Shown: positions 52,338-61,824 of the stretch, in pieces | How the letters are laid out: every line of letters begins with the position of its first letter | Numbering within the stretch: the first letter of the stretch is position 1 | DNA from: Nitrosotalea devaniterrae | Lineage (GTDB): Archaea > Thermoproteota > Nitrososphaeria > Nitrososphaerales > Nitrosopumilaceae | Direction of reading: 5' to 3' | DNA length: 64,000 bases | Assembly: GCA_900065925.1 (NCBI GenBank) | Contig: LN890280.1 | Location: 612,451 to 676,450, forward strand | Translations under genes and position numbers: made by a program | Notes under the pieces: model-generated | Seen by the model: the letters and a program-made list of their open reading frames with translations, nothing else | Told to the model about the DNA's origin: nothing | The model's database searches: none

Positions 52338-54167
52338 CTAATCGTGTACCGTTATCTTGATGTCGTCTTTTGACATTACTGCATTTATTAATCTCTTACC
52401 TGCTGAAGATTTTTTTGCAATAATTATTCTGCCGCTTTTTCCAACCCTTGTGGATGTGATGTTTCTATCATTGACATAAACATCTGCATCCATACCAGAT
52501 TTTGAAATATCAACTTCTAAAACAAAATTGTTACCTGATTCTGACATTTCAAACCACTCCCCACCTCTGGAAGATCCTCCATCCTTTGAAACTACGTCAA
52601 TGTGGACACCAAGTGTTTTTTCTAGTTCATTTACTGTGGAGCCCCCCCTGCCAATGATTGCAGGTATGGACTCCTTGTCAACTCGTACCCTTATGCTATT
52701 GTTTGATAAAATCTCAATCTCTGCATCAGAATCAAACCTTCGTATGGTATCTTTGATCTTTGACTCTGCCAATTTTTCAATGCCTCCACTCTTACTTTCT
52801 TTTGTTATTGGAATGACAATGTTTTCCTCACCATATGTGTAGATTTCATACTCTAGGTTGTGGTCTTCAAAGTTTCTGACTTCGATGACTGGTCTTGCCA
52901 AGTCTTGCTCTGTCATTCCTGTTGGAACTTTAACCTTGAATTCTAACTCGTACACTTTGGAAATCTGACCTGCTTTTACAAAGACTACTGTATCCAATAT
53001 GTGAGGGATCATTCCAAGCTCAACTTTTCCTATGAATCTCTGTATTGCATCAAGTGGTGCATGTGCATGAACTACTCCTACCATGCCTACACCTGCAAGT
53101 CTTAGGTCTGAAAATACTCTAAAATCTTGATACCTTCTTACCTCATCAAATATTGTATAATCTGGTCTTACCAAAAGAAGAATGTCTGCAGCATTTTCAA
53201 AACTTCCCTCTAGATGAGTATACTGGGTCACTTGCTTGCTTACCTGAAGATCTCTTGGAGACTCGAATGTCTTTACTATCTTGCCTTTTTTTGCATAATA
53301 ATCTGCAAGACTTGATGCAAGTGTACTTTTTCCAGACCCTGGTGCTCCTGAAATAAGTATACCTTCTGCTTTTTCAGACAAGCGTTGCATCAATTTTTCA
53401 GAAATTGTATATTGTTCTAATGACATTTTCACTATTGGATGCGTTATTGTAATTTCGTAACCATTTGAAAATGGTGAATGGGTTACAACAACTCTAAAGT
53501 CTTTGTATTGAATCACAAGCGTACCAGATTTTGATATTTCAATAATGCCAAGCTGCGTTGCCCTTGACACCTCGAGTATTTCACTAGTTATTCCTTCCAG
53601 GTATTCTTTGGTAAGTATGGTCTCCCCGATTGTTACTAGGGAAAATGTACCGGGCTTTCCTTGCTTTGCAAGTGGAAGTGTTCCCTCCTTGAGGTGAATA
53701 CTCATGGTCTGATTGTCAAAGTACTTTTCAAATTCTAGGTCTGAAATTTTGATCTGCGGTTTTGAATACATTGTCTTTACTCCCTCTGCTTGAGCAACTA
53801 ATGCCTGGACATAATCTGCAGTGTAAAATGTAGCACCATTCTTTTTTGCAATATCTTTTATTATTGCGTCAATTCTGCCGTGCCTTGCAAGCTTGATATC
53901 TTCCATACTGGGTCGTTCGCCTTCGAATCTGAGGGTTATGTTGTTCTTCTCTGAGAGTTCACGAATTTTTTTAATCTCTTCTAGGCCTACAAACCCATAG
54001 TCTTTGTGCTGAGATGCTTGTGATTGTAGCTCGTCTAAAACTGCAACAGGTATTATTATCTCACAATTTATCAGAGTGCCTGCTTCTATTAATTTGGTAA
54101 TTTCTCCGTCTATTATGATACTAGTATCTACTACGAATTTTTCCACACGTGTACTCGTTTCTAGCAC
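52338..54167 (-). CDS. PIN-KH-domain ATPase (PINA-like)
   Basis: A 609-residue archaeal protein in three parts. Residues 8-135 form a PIN domain (FVVDTSIIIDG, AVLDELQSQ, RIDAIIKDIA and FYTADYVQA supply acidic residues). Residues about 230-470 form a secretion-type hexameric ATPase (Walker A GAPGSGKST, Walker B TIFDEVR, GVVHAHAP). Residues about 515-560 contain a KH domain with IPAIIGRGGSTVNELE. The Sulfolobus homologue PINA is reported to be a hexameric ATPase acting with Hjm/Hel308 on Holliday junctions; a similar role is likely. GTG start. Confidence 0.92.
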   Translation of the reverse strand: MLETSTRVEKFVVDTSIIIDGEITKLIEAGTLINCEIIIPVAVLDELQSQASQHKDYGFVGLEEIKKIRELSEKNNITLRFEGERPSMEDIKLARHGRIDAIIKDIAKKNGATFYTADYVQALVAQAEGVKTMYSKPQIKISDLEFEKYFDNQTMSIHLKEGTLPLAKQGKPGTFSLVTIGETILTKEYLEGITSEILEVSRATQLGIIEISKSGTLVIQYKDFRVVVTHSPFSNGYEITITHPIVKMSLEQYTISEKLMQRLSEKAEGILISGAPGSGKSTLASSLADYYAKKGKIVKTFESPRDLQVSKQVTQYTHLEGSFENAADILLLVRPDYTIFDEVRRYQDFRVFSDLRLAGVGMVGVVHAHAPLDAIQRFIGKVELGMIPHILDTVVFVKAGQISKVYELEFKVKVPTGMTEQDLARPVIEVRNFEDHNLEYEIYTYGEENIVIPITKESKSGGIEKLAESKIKDTIRRFDSDAEIEILSNNSIRVRVDKESIPAIIGRGGSTVNELEKTLGVHIDVVSKDGGSSRGGEWFEMSESGNNFVLEVDISKSGMDADVYVNDRNITSTRVGKSGRIIIAKKSSAGKRLINAVMSKDDIKITVHD

Positions 54168-54222
54168 CTTTTAATCATAACTGTGTTCAAGAATAATATA
54201 GTCTGATGATAGCATCTAGCCT

Positions 54223-55140
54223 ATGAGCGGAAACAAAAATGATGTTCTTATAATTGAAGATAGTAAGGCTACAACTATTCTGTTAAGAGACTTTCTAAAA
54301 AAACTAGGATATGAAAATATCACTACTACTGATACTGGAAAGACAGGTATCCAGTTATTTGCCGATCTTGAGAGTGCCGGAAAAAAACCAATAGTTCTTC
54401 TTGACTTTCATCTTCCTGACATGAATGCAAATGAAGTGATGGCAAGCATCTTTAACGTACGTCCTGACGCAAAAATTATTCTTGAAACTGCTGATGCCAA
54501 GTCTGATGAGCAGATAAAAGATGCACTTAGAGGAGGCGCATATCTGTACATTGAAAAACCAATAAGATATGAAAACCTAAAAAATGTCTTTGAGACTCTG
54601 GAAAAAGAGCAATCTATTCTTGAAGAGGCACCTTCTGGAGATCTTGAAAGAATAGTCTTGCACTTGAAATCTTCTTCTAGGATAAGTTTTGCAAGACTTG
54701 CTGAATATTCTAAAACAGAAAATGATTCACTTCAAAAATATCTTTTACATCTTGAAAATGAAAAAAAGATAATAAAAATTTCAGAAATGAAAGAAGTCTC
54801 ATGCCCACAATGTAGTTCAATACGAGTTCTTCCAAACTTTTTCTGTCCTGCCTGTAAAAGCACTAATTTTGTTCAAGGGAAACTAATAGAGCATTTCAAG
54901 TGTGGAAATGTCTCAATTGAAGATTCGTACAAAGAAAATAAATGTCCAAAATGTAAAAAAGAGATAAAGATTTTGGGAGTTGATTACAAGTCAATGGATA
55001 ACTATTACATGTGCAATGACTGTGGAGACAAGTTTCCTGATCCGTCTCAAGACTATGTCTGTGTAAAATGCAGCAACAGATTCCAGCTGGAAAAAGCAAA
55101 ATGGGTTACAAGTGCTGGATACAAGTTAGCCAGTATGTGA
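54223..55140 (+). CDS. Response regulator with winged-helix and zinc-ribbon output
   Basis: A 305-residue regulator. Residues 6-120 are a receiver domain with acidic residues E12-D13, phospho-acceptor D61 (VLLDFHLPDMN), ETAD and EKP. Residues about 140-190 look like a winged helix (LERIVLHLKSSSRISFARLA, LQKYLLHLENEKKI). The rest has four CxxC pairs (CPQC, CPAC, CPKC with CNDC, CVKC), suggesting three zinc ribbons like the thaumarchaeal output domain TackOD1. The receiver lacks the usual paired acidic DD (ED instead). Partners are probably the kinase and Hpt nearby. Confidence 0.86.
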   Translation: MSGNKNDVLIIEDSKATTILLRDFLKKLGYENITTTDTGKTGIQLFADLESAGKKPIVLLDFHLPDMNANEVMASIFNVRPDAKIILETADAKSDEQIKDALRGGAYLYIEKPIRYENLKNVFETLEKEQSILEEAPSGDLERIVLHLKSSSRISFARLAEYSKTENDSLQKYLLHLENEKKIIKISEMKEVSCPQCSSIRVLPNFFCPACKSTNFVQGKLIEHFKCGNVSIEDSYKENKCPKCKKEIKILGVDYKSMDNYYMCNDCGDKFPDPSQDYVCVKCSNRFQLEKAKWVTSAGYKLASM

Positions 55141-55497
55141 TTATGCAACTCTGCTAATCACGTTTAGCACTTCTTGAAAATTAAATGGTTTTAAAATATA
55201 TGCACTAGCCCCTGCATTGATACAGTCCTTGACAGTCTCCTGATTGTCACTAGCTGAAATCATGATTACTTTTGCTTTTGAATTGTGTGCAATGATTTCT
55301 TTGAGTACTGCAAGACCATCTTTTTTTGGCATTGCCATGTCAAGCAAAACAATATCTGGATTAGATTTTTTATATGCATCTAATGCGTCGATACCGCTTG
55401 GCAGTTCTGCAACCAATTTGTGTTTCCCAATTACAAGTATGTCCTTTAGGACCATTCGTATTGCATCAGAATCATCAATTATCATTACATTTACCAT
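55141..55497 (-). CDS. CheY-like stand-alone receiver
   Basis: A 118-residue single receiver domain. The phosphorylation site is complete: D8-D9, D53 (LLDMAMPKKDG), the Ser of MISAS and the Lys of LKPF. No output domain is present, so it signals by protein contact or passes phosphate to the adjacent Hpt. The frame is open to 55533, but the ATG at 55497 fits the domain. It lies 43 nt downstream of the Hpt gene on the same strand and converges with the receiver-zinc gene. Confidence 0.93.
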   Translation of the reverse strand: MVNVMIIDDSDAIRMVLKDILVIGKHKLVAELPSGIDALDAYKKSNPDIVLLDMAMPKKDGLAVLKEIIAHNSKAKVIMISASDNQETVKDCINAGASAYILKPFNFQEVLNVISRVA

Positions 55498-55540
55498 GTA
55501 TGATTCTACAGAATATGTGATATATAATAACAAGTATAAT

Positions 55541-55909
55541 TTAAAATCCTAAAATCTGAGGATATGCATCTTTCACAGTCTTTTTGAAATCATCTGTATC
55601 AACACTGGTCTGTCCGTCAAAGATGCCAGACATTTTCTGGACTGCATGTGAAATTGTACCATGGGAACCTTTTAACACACCCTGACTTGCTATGTGTTTC
55701 AAAATTATGTCACTTATTCTTGCAATCTCACCTATTTTTTCCTGTTCCATCATGGGTGCCAAACCTTTGATCTTGTGCATGTGCTTTTCAATGTCTGCTG
55801 ATTTCTCATAAATCTGAGTATCATTGGTACAAACAACAAAAATGTCTTTCAAACTGTCTATCTCTGATTGTATCTCTTGCCTTGCAACCCTGAGAAATTC
55901 ATCAGACAT
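55541..55909 (-). CDS. Stand-alone Hpt (histidine phosphotransfer) protein
   Basis: A 122-residue all-helical protein. The Hpt motif HxxKG is present as H45-K-I-K48-G49 (HMHKIKGLAPMM), in a helical bundle of typical length. Hpt proteins carry phosphate between two receivers and have no catalytic activity. Gene order Hpt then CheY on one strand, with a kinase starting 65 nt away on the other, suggests a phosphorelay. The upstream kinase has no receiver, so phosphate would have to come from the CheY-like protein. Confidence 0.78.
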   Translation of the reverse strand: MSDEFLRVARQEIQSEIDSLKDIFVVCTNDTQIYEKSADIEKHMHKIKGLAPMMEQEKIGEIARISDIILKHIASQGVLKGSHGTISHAVQKMSGIFDGQTSVDTDDFKKTVKDAYPQILGF

Positions 55910-55974
55910 TTTAACTACTTGCTACATATCTTTTATACTAACTTTTATACCCGCCCACTGCCTTTTTTTTCTTT

Positions 55975-57849
55975 GTGAATCTTACCCAAAAGACCTATCT
56001 TTTGCTTGCAGTAATAATTGGGGTCTCTGCCATCAACTTTTACCTTCTCATATTTACGTCCCAGCAGAATCAGGACATCTTGCACTCTATTAGCTATGCA
56101 AGTGATCTAAAAGTTATAGTTGAAAGAATAGGTGGTACTGCAAATTCCATTGCAAGTGGTAATGAGGGGGACAGGGTAACTTTGGAAAACCAACTGGCTG
56201 ATTTTGATACCACATATGCAAGACTTGGGGTGGGTGGAAACATTGACGGACTCAATGTGGTTGCAGTTCCATCAGAGCTACAGCCCGCATATGAAAAAGT
56301 AGGAGAGGCATGGATACCATACAAAGAAGATGCAGAAAAAATCAAAAAAGAAACCATTTTTGATTCAAAGGTAAAAGATGGATTGACATACACGCTTGGT
56401 AAAAACGGTGAACTGATTTCATTAACAAATGGTATTGAAAATGATCTTTCACCATTGGACAGAAATTACAACAGACACAAAATGATTGCACTTGAAATGA
56501 TAAACATTGCAAAAGACATTGGAGAGAAAACATTATTGTATTCTATTGGTGAAGGAGGAAATGTATCCTCATCGCTGAAAAAAGACCGAGTACAATTTGA
56601 TGCTGACTTGAAAAAATTGGAAGGATTACCTCTGGATGATCCAGAGTATGCACAATATGGTATAACCCCTGAGACACTGCAAGAAATTCCGAGACAAAAC
56701 TCTGATTCTATAAGACAGATTGATCCTCTCTGGGAGTCTGTCAAGGCAAAACTAGTCTATATTGAATCAAACACGTTACTGTCAAAAGACTTTGGAACTG
56801 CATTATTTCAATTAAATACTCAAAGAAACGTATTACTTTCTGCTACTACTGACTTTGTAGGTCAGTGGAACGGAATGATTGATTCTCAATTGCACGATAA
56901 AGTTCTCGTGGTGCAATTGTTTGTAATTGCAGATATTGTGGTATTTGTAACAGTCGTATTATCGATTAGAAAATCACTGTCTCCACTTGCTACCCTGACA
57001 AAGGCAATCAGCCGTGTCAGAGAGGGTATTTACGATGATAAAATTGTGTATTCTGCAAAAGACGAGATTGGTGAATTGGCAGAAACATTCAATGCCATGT
57101 CTTCTACAATCCGGGAGAAAGAGGAAGAATCAAAGAAAATCGAAATCGCAAAAGATGAATTCCTTGCAATGGTTACACATGAATTAAAAACACCACTTGT
57201 GCCGATTCAAGGTTATTCTGACATATTGCTAGGTGAACATCTTGGACCGCTAAATGCAACACAAAAGGAAAGACTACAAATCATCAGCTCCAGTGCTTCA
57301 ACTTTACTACAACTCATTTCTGACTTGCTTGATGCTCAAAAACTAGAACTGGGACAACTCAGAATCAAAAAAGAGAAAAACAACATCAAGGATACTGTAG
57401 AAAAAACAATACTTGCTATATTACCAACTGCAATTTCTGATGATATATCACTTAGTTATGGTCCGAAAAAAGACGTCTATGCAATTTATGATGATGAAAG
57501 GATAAAACAAGTACTTACAAACTTGATCAAAAATAGTCTAAAGGCAACTTCTCCAAAGACTGGTAAAGTAGAAGTAGACATCGAAGAAAAAGAAAATGAA
57601 ATAGTAATATCTGTCAAGGATAATGGTAGAGGAATACCTCTTGATGCAAAGGACAAGATCTTTAAAAAATTCTACCAGGTTGATACTACTAGCACAAGAG
57701 AAAAGGGAGGCAGTGGACTAGGGTTGTCAATCTGTAAAGGAATTGTAGAAGCACATGGTGGCAAAATATGGATGCAAAGTAACCAGCCACAAGGAACAAT
57801 ATTCTTGTTTACAATTCTAAAATCTGAGGTAAATAGAACACCGATATAG
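55975..57849 (+). CDS. Membrane sensor histidine kinase with HAMP domain
   Basis: A 624-residue kinase. A helix near residues 7-26 and another near 306-327 flank an extracytoplasmic helical sensor of about 280 residues with no recognised fold. A HAMP domain (SPLATLTKAISRVREGIYDD, then GELAETFNAMSSTIRE) leads to HisKA with EFLAMVTHELKTPLVPIQGY, the His being near residue 403. HATPase_c shows NLIKNSLKA, VKDNGRGI and KGGSGLGLS. The kinase core is close to the one at 41242. GTG start. Divergent from Hpt, so likely its partner. Confidence 0.94.
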   Translation: MNLTQKTYLLLAVIIGVSAINFYLLIFTSQQNQDILHSISYASDLKVIVERIGGTANSIASGNEGDRVTLENQLADFDTTYARLGVGGNIDGLNVVAVPSELQPAYEKVGEAWIPYKEDAEKIKKETIFDSKVKDGLTYTLGKNGELISLTNGIENDLSPLDRNYNRHKMIALEMINIAKDIGEKTLLYSIGEGGNVSSSLKKDRVQFDADLKKLEGLPLDDPEYAQYGITPETLQEIPRQNSDSIRQIDPLWESVKAKLVYIESNTLLSKDFGTALFQLNTQRNVLLSATTDFVGQWNGMIDSQLHDKVLVVQLFVIADIVVFVTVVLSIRKSLSPLATLTKAISRVREGIYDDKIVYSAKDEIGELAETFNAMSSTIREKEEESKKIEIAKDEFLAMVTHELKTPLVPIQGYSDILLGEHLGPLNATQKERLQIISSSASTLLQLISDLLDAQKLELGQLRIKKEKNNIKDTVEKTILAILPTAISDDISLSYGPKKDVYAIYDDERIKQVLTNLIKNSLKATSPKTGKVEVDIEEKENEIVISVKDNGRGIPLDAKDKIFKKFYQVDTTSTREKGGSGLGLSICKGIVEAHGGKIWMQSNQPQGTIFLFTILKSEVNRTPI

Positions 57850-57877
57850 GAATGAATCTAATCTAGTAAACTCTGAC

Positions 57878-59296
57878 ATGTCCCTAGAAGATTATGCTGA
57901 TAAAGCACTCAAAGTTGCACTTGATGCAGGTTCTCAATACTGTGATGTGCGAGCCGAGTCTGTACAGGCCACTGGATTTGTCATAGAAAACGGCGAGGTT
58001 GAAAATTTTGTCTCATCTGGTGATTCCGGCCTTGGAATAAGAGTTCTGGTAAACGGTGCATGGGGATTCTATTCTATATCTACCCCAAAATCATTTGATG
58101 ATATCAAAGAGAACATCTTGGATGCAGTACAAGCGGCACGATATTATTCAGAATCTAAAAAACACAAAGTAAAACTTGCAGAAGTTCGCTCTTTTACTGA
58201 TCAAGTAAATTTCAAGGTGACAATCGAGCCGGATATTGAGGAGATGGTAAAAATCGGTCTTGAATCTGACAAAATAATTCATGACAAAAAAAGAATAATC
58301 AAGTCATCTGTATCAATACACCATGATAAATTTCACAAATATTTTACAAATAGCGAAGGATCAAAGATTACTCAACGCTTTGATGATGTGATGGCAAACC
58401 TTTCTGCAACAGCACATTATTCTGGTCTCACAGAATCGGTGAATACAACTGAAGGGGGAAGAGGTGGACTTGAAATGATAACTGGAAAAAATGACATACT
58501 TGAAGTATCAAAATCAATATCTGAAAAAGCAGATGCATTACTTGATGCAAAAACAGTAAAAGAAGAAAAAGCTACGGTGGTAATGAACCCAGATTTTGTT
58601 GCATTACTTTCACATGAAATCTTGGGACATCCATCTGAAGCTGACCGGGTTCTTGGAAAAGAGATGGCATGGGCTGGTGGTGCATGGTGGGCAGGAAAAC
58701 TTGGAACAAAAATTGGCTCTTCTGAATTAAATGTAATAGACGATCCTACAATACCGTCCAGTCTTGGATGGTACAAGTATGATGATGAAGGTGTACCTGC
58801 AACAAAAAAAGTACTGGTAGAAGATGGAAACTTGTGCAGTCACATGCAAAGCAGGGAGACTGCATCTCTGTTTGACACTACTCCGAACTCCTCTATGAGA
58901 GCAACAGGATACTCGTTTATGCCGCTTGTGCGAATGGCATGCACCTGTATCGCACCTGGAAATTGGAATCCTGATGAGATGATAAAAGATGTAAAAAATG
59001 GCTTTTTGATTTGTAACATGAAAATACCATCAATAGACATGATGAGATATAATTGGAGCATCTCTTGTCAGTATGCCCAAAAAATTGAGAACGGTGAACT
59101 TGGTGAATTATTGAGGGATGTCATTGTAATGGGTAACTCTCCGGAGTTTTTCGAATCAATTGATGCCAGAGGAAAAGATTTCAAAGTAAGGCCAATTGCA
59201 AACTGTGGAAAAGGTGATCCAATGCAAATAATGCGGATGGGTAATGGCGGTCCACATATACGTGGCAAATCAATTGTAAAAAGTGTGGCAACATAA
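57878..59296 (+). CDS. tldD: TldD family metalloprotease
   Basis: TldD with TldE forms a heterodimeric protease that degrades unfolded peptides and, in bacteria, processes microcin and CcdA-type proteins. The 472-residue product has the family N-terminus (VRAESVQATGFVIENGEVE) and the zinc site H246-E247-x3-H251 (HEILGHPSEADR), with the third ligand (Cys) plausibly in a MACTCIAPG segment. No TldE/PmbA gene is in the window, so it may form a homodimer or pair with a distant subunit. Its stop overlaps the UDG start by one base (TAATG). Confidence 0.94.
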   Translation: MSLEDYADKALKVALDAGSQYCDVRAESVQATGFVIENGEVENFVSSGDSGLGIRVLVNGAWGFYSISTPKSFDDIKENILDAVQAARYYSESKKHKVKLAEVRSFTDQVNFKVTIEPDIEEMVKIGLESDKIIHDKKRIIKSSVSIHHDKFHKYFTNSEGSKITQRFDDVMANLSATAHYSGLTESVNTTEGGRGGLEMITGKNDILEVSKSISEKADALLDAKTVKEEKATVVMNPDFVALLSHEILGHPSEADRVLGKEMAWAGGAWWAGKLGTKIGSSELNVIDDPTIPSSLGWYKYDDEGVPATKKVLVEDGNLCSHMQSRETASLFDTTPNSSMRATGYSFMPLVRMACTCIAPGNWNPDEMIKDVKNGFLICNMKIPSIDMMRYNWSISCQYAQKIENGELGELLRDVIVMGNSPEFFESIDARGKDFKVRPIANCGKGDPMQIMRMGNGGPHIRGKSIVKSVAT

Positions 59297-59877
59297 TGTC
59301 TTCAAAACTAGGCGATGTAAAAAACAGAGTAGTATCTTGCGTTAATTGTAACCTTTCAAAAACAAGAACAAATGCAGTACCAGGTATTGGAAATGAAAAG
59401 TCTGATATAATTTTTGTTGGAGAAGCTCCTGGCAGAAATGAAGACATGCAAGGAAAACCATTTGTGGGAACTGCCGGACAGATTCTATCTGAGGCGCTCG
59501 AATATGCCGGGTTTGCAAGAGATCAAGTATACATAACAAATGTAGTAAAATGCAGACCGCCAAATAATCGACAGCCAATTACAGAAGAGCGTACTGCATG
59601 CAGACCATATCTTTCAGAAGAACTGGAAATAATTAAACCAAAAATAATCTGCATATTGGGAAATACTGCATACAGCTCATTACTGGATGGCCGTGAAATT
59701 ACAAAAAATCGTGGCAAGATTGTAAAAAATAATGGCCAGCTTTACTTTGTAACTGTCCACCCCGCAGCGATAATTTACAATCCGGGTCTAAGGCAGGTTC
59801 TCAAGGATGACTTTGTGCTTCTGGCACAAGCCTTGGATAAATTAAGAAAGGGTTTGGACGTAGAAATTTCACAATGA
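59296..59877 (+). CDS. Uracil-DNA glycosylase, family 4 (Fe-S)
   Basis: This enzyme removes uracil from DNA. The 193-residue product has the family-4 catalytic motif GEAPGRNED (residues 42-50), the HPAA motif near 155 and four cysteines for a [4Fe-4S] cluster: CVNC near residue 15-18, KCRPP and ACRPY. It is coupled to TldD by a one-base overlap and to the 3-methyladenine glycosylase by four bases, forming a repair-linked operon. Confidence 0.96.
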   Translation: MSSKLGDVKNRVVSCVNCNLSKTRTNAVPGIGNEKSDIIFVGEAPGRNEDMQGKPFVGTAGQILSEALEYAGFARDQVYITNVVKCRPPNNRQPITEERTACRPYLSEELEIIKPKIICILGNTAYSSLLDGREITKNRGKIVKNNGQLYFVTVHPAAIIYNPGLRQVLKDDFVLLAQALDKLRKGLDVEISQ

Positions 59878-60434
59878 CGATACTTACTCGTTCATTTTAT
59901 GACAGAGATACGGTTGACGTTGCCAAAGACCTGCTTGGGAAAATGTTGGTTCGAAAAATTGATGGAAATATCATATCTGGAGTCATAGCAGAAACTGAAG
60001 CTTATCGGTACAAGGATGATCCTGCGAGTCACACGTATGGGGGAATGACTGAGCGAAACCAGGCAATGTTTGGCCAAGTGGGAAGGGCTTATGTCTATTT
60101 TACATACGGCATGCATTATTGTGTAAATGCTGTAGCACGTAGTCCTGATTATGAAGCAGGAGCAGTTTTGATACGCTCTCTTGTACCAAAAAAAGGAATT
60201 GACTTTATGTCAAAGCAGCGCAAAATTCATGACATCTCTAATCTTACAAACGGTCCTGCTAAGCTGACCCAGGCATTGAAGATAACAAAAAAAGAATATG
60301 GTGAAGATCTCACAAAGAGATCTAGTCTGTACGTAACCGATGGATTGGAAATAAAAAAATCTGAAATCTTGTCTGGACCACGGATTGGAATAAAAAAAGC
60401 AAATGACAAGATGTGGAATTTTAAAATTATCTAA
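59874..60434 (+). CDS. 3-methyladenine DNA glycosylase (MPG/AAG family)
   Basis: This monofunctional glycosylase removes alkylated and deaminated purines. The 186-residue product begins RSFYDRDTVDVAKDLLGKML and contains the catalytic glutamate in VIAETEAYRYKDD, followed by SHTYGGMTERNQAMF and YVYFTYGMHYCVN, all MPG family motifs. It overlaps the UDG gene by four nucleotides, so two base-excision enzymes with different lesion ranges are produced together. The 3' neighbour is convergent. Confidence 0.95.
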   Translation: MTILTRSFYDRDTVDVAKDLLGKMLVRKIDGNIISGVIAETEAYRYKDDPASHTYGGMTERNQAMFGQVGRAYVYFTYGMHYCVNAVARSPDYEAGAVLIRSLVPKKGIDFMSKQRKIHDISNLTNGPAKLTQALKITKKEYGEDLTKRSSLYVTDGLEIKKSEILSGPRIGIKKANDKMWNFKII

Positions 60435-60451
60435 AATATTTTTCTGGAAAA

Positions 60452-61666
60452 CTAGGAAGATGGTGTAGGTCTTGCACCCAGTGTAGCAGTCAAGTCAACT
60501 GATTTTCCTTGTCTGTGTACTGTCACTATTACCTTGTCTCCTACATTTTTCTCTTCGTCAAGATAAGCAATAACATCATAAATTGTCTTGATTGGGTGCC
60601 CATCTATTGCAGTTATGATGTCTCCGCCATGAAGTATGTTATTCTGATCTGGTGTTGCGGGTGTGATTCCTGCCTTGTCTGCAGGTCCTCCTTGAGTTAT
60701 GCTTTCAACTATTACTCCTTTGAAGTTTCTGGCAAGTCCGTTTGCAAGTGCTACATCTGGATCAAGACTTCTTCCGGATATGCCAAGATATGGATGAGCA
60801 TAGGTTCCATTTTTGATCAAGACAGGAACTATCTTGCTTATTGCGTTAGATGGTACCGCAAATCCAATTCCTGCAAAATCACCCGTACTGGTACTAATTG
60901 CAGTGTTCATCCCAACTACTTTACCATCTAAATCTAAAAGTGGACCACCGGAATTTCCTGGATTGATTGCAGCATCAACTTGAATCACATCAGGTATTGA
61001 AAATCCTGCGGCATTCTCATTTGGAAGCAGTCTTCCAATCTGGCTTATTATTCCAGTTGTCATTGTATCGCTTAGTCCAAATGGATTTCCTATTGCAATG
61101 ACCTGCTGCCCAACATCAAGATTTGCAGAATCTCCAAGTGTTAAAGGAACAAGGGATTCATCAGTAAAATTATCTATTATCTGTATTACTGCAATATCAT
61201 TTCCTGGATCAGTTCCTACAACCTTTGCTGTGTAGGTGTTTCCGTCCACAAATGATACATTTACTGTCTTTGATCCTTCCACTACGTGATTGTTGGTGAC
61301 TATTCGTCCTTCCTTGTCATAGACAAATCCTGAACCAAGTCTTGTGGATTGGCTTTCAAGTGGCTGGCCATTGATTATTACATTATTATCAACTGATGAC
61401 ACCTTGCTTGTTATCTGTACTACAGAATTTTCTGTATTCTTGAATATGTGTGAAAGAGTAGAATCAATTGTAGCAGAACTTGATGTTCCAGCAGATCCTG
61501 CAGGTCCAGGTGGTCCTTGTGGACCGGGTGGTCCTTGCGGTCCTGGTGGACCTTGTACTGTTGCCTGGGACAAATCGCTCAATAATCTACCATTGCTAAA
61601 TTGAAGCATGACTGTAACTGCAAGAATAATGGTTACTCCAATGAGGATGGTCTCAAGTTTTCTCAT
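60452..61666 (-). CDS. HtrA/DegP-like serine protease with collagen-like stalk
   Basis: A 404-residue membrane-anchored protease. Residues 5-23 form an N-terminal anchor. Residues 39-57 are collagen-like Gly-Pro-Pro repeats ([19 protein letters not shown]). The trypsin-like domain has the triad H127 (NNHVVE), D158 (GNDIAV) and S239 (GNSGG). A PDZ domain covers about 300-395 ([17 protein letters not shown]). The collagen-like piece may space the protease from the membrane or drive trimerisation. The likely role is extracytoplasmic protein quality control. Runs of Gly/Pro codons make the DNA repetitive near 61500-61555. Confidence 0.94.
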   Translation of the reverse strand: MRKLETILIGVTIILAVTVMLQFSNGRLLSDLSQATVQGPPGPQGPPGPQGPPGPAGSAGTSSSATIDSTLSHIFKNTENSVVQITSKVSSVDNNVIINGQPLESQSTRLGSGFVYDKEGRIVTNNHVVEGSKTVNVSFVDGNTYTAKVVGTDPGNDIAVIQIIDNFTDESLVPLTLGDSANLDVGQQVIAIGNPFGLSDTMTTGIISQIGRLLPNENAAGFSIPDVIQVDAAINPGNSGGPLLDLDGKVVGMNTAISTSTGDFAGIGFAVPSNAISKIVPVLIKNGTYAHPYLGISGRSLDPDVALANGLARNFKGVIVESITQGGPADKAGITPATPDQNNILHGGDIITAIDGHPIKTIYDVIAYLDEEKNVGDKVIVTVHRQGKSVDLTATLGARPTPSS

Positions 61667-61824
61667 GTCTAAATCTCTGTCAAAATACTCTGAATCGAAA
61701 TATTATATTTTACTATCAATTGTTCCATGAACTAGCCGAGTTAACAACTTGATTTTTTGGTATTATATTTTGCTAAACTTTGGTAATCATTACATAAATA
61801 TACACACCAATCAATAATTTCACC

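Noticed and set aside
61495-61560. CRISPR-like or simple DNA repeat
   Set aside because: The repeats encode the Gly-Pro-Pro stalk of the HtrA-like protein in frame.
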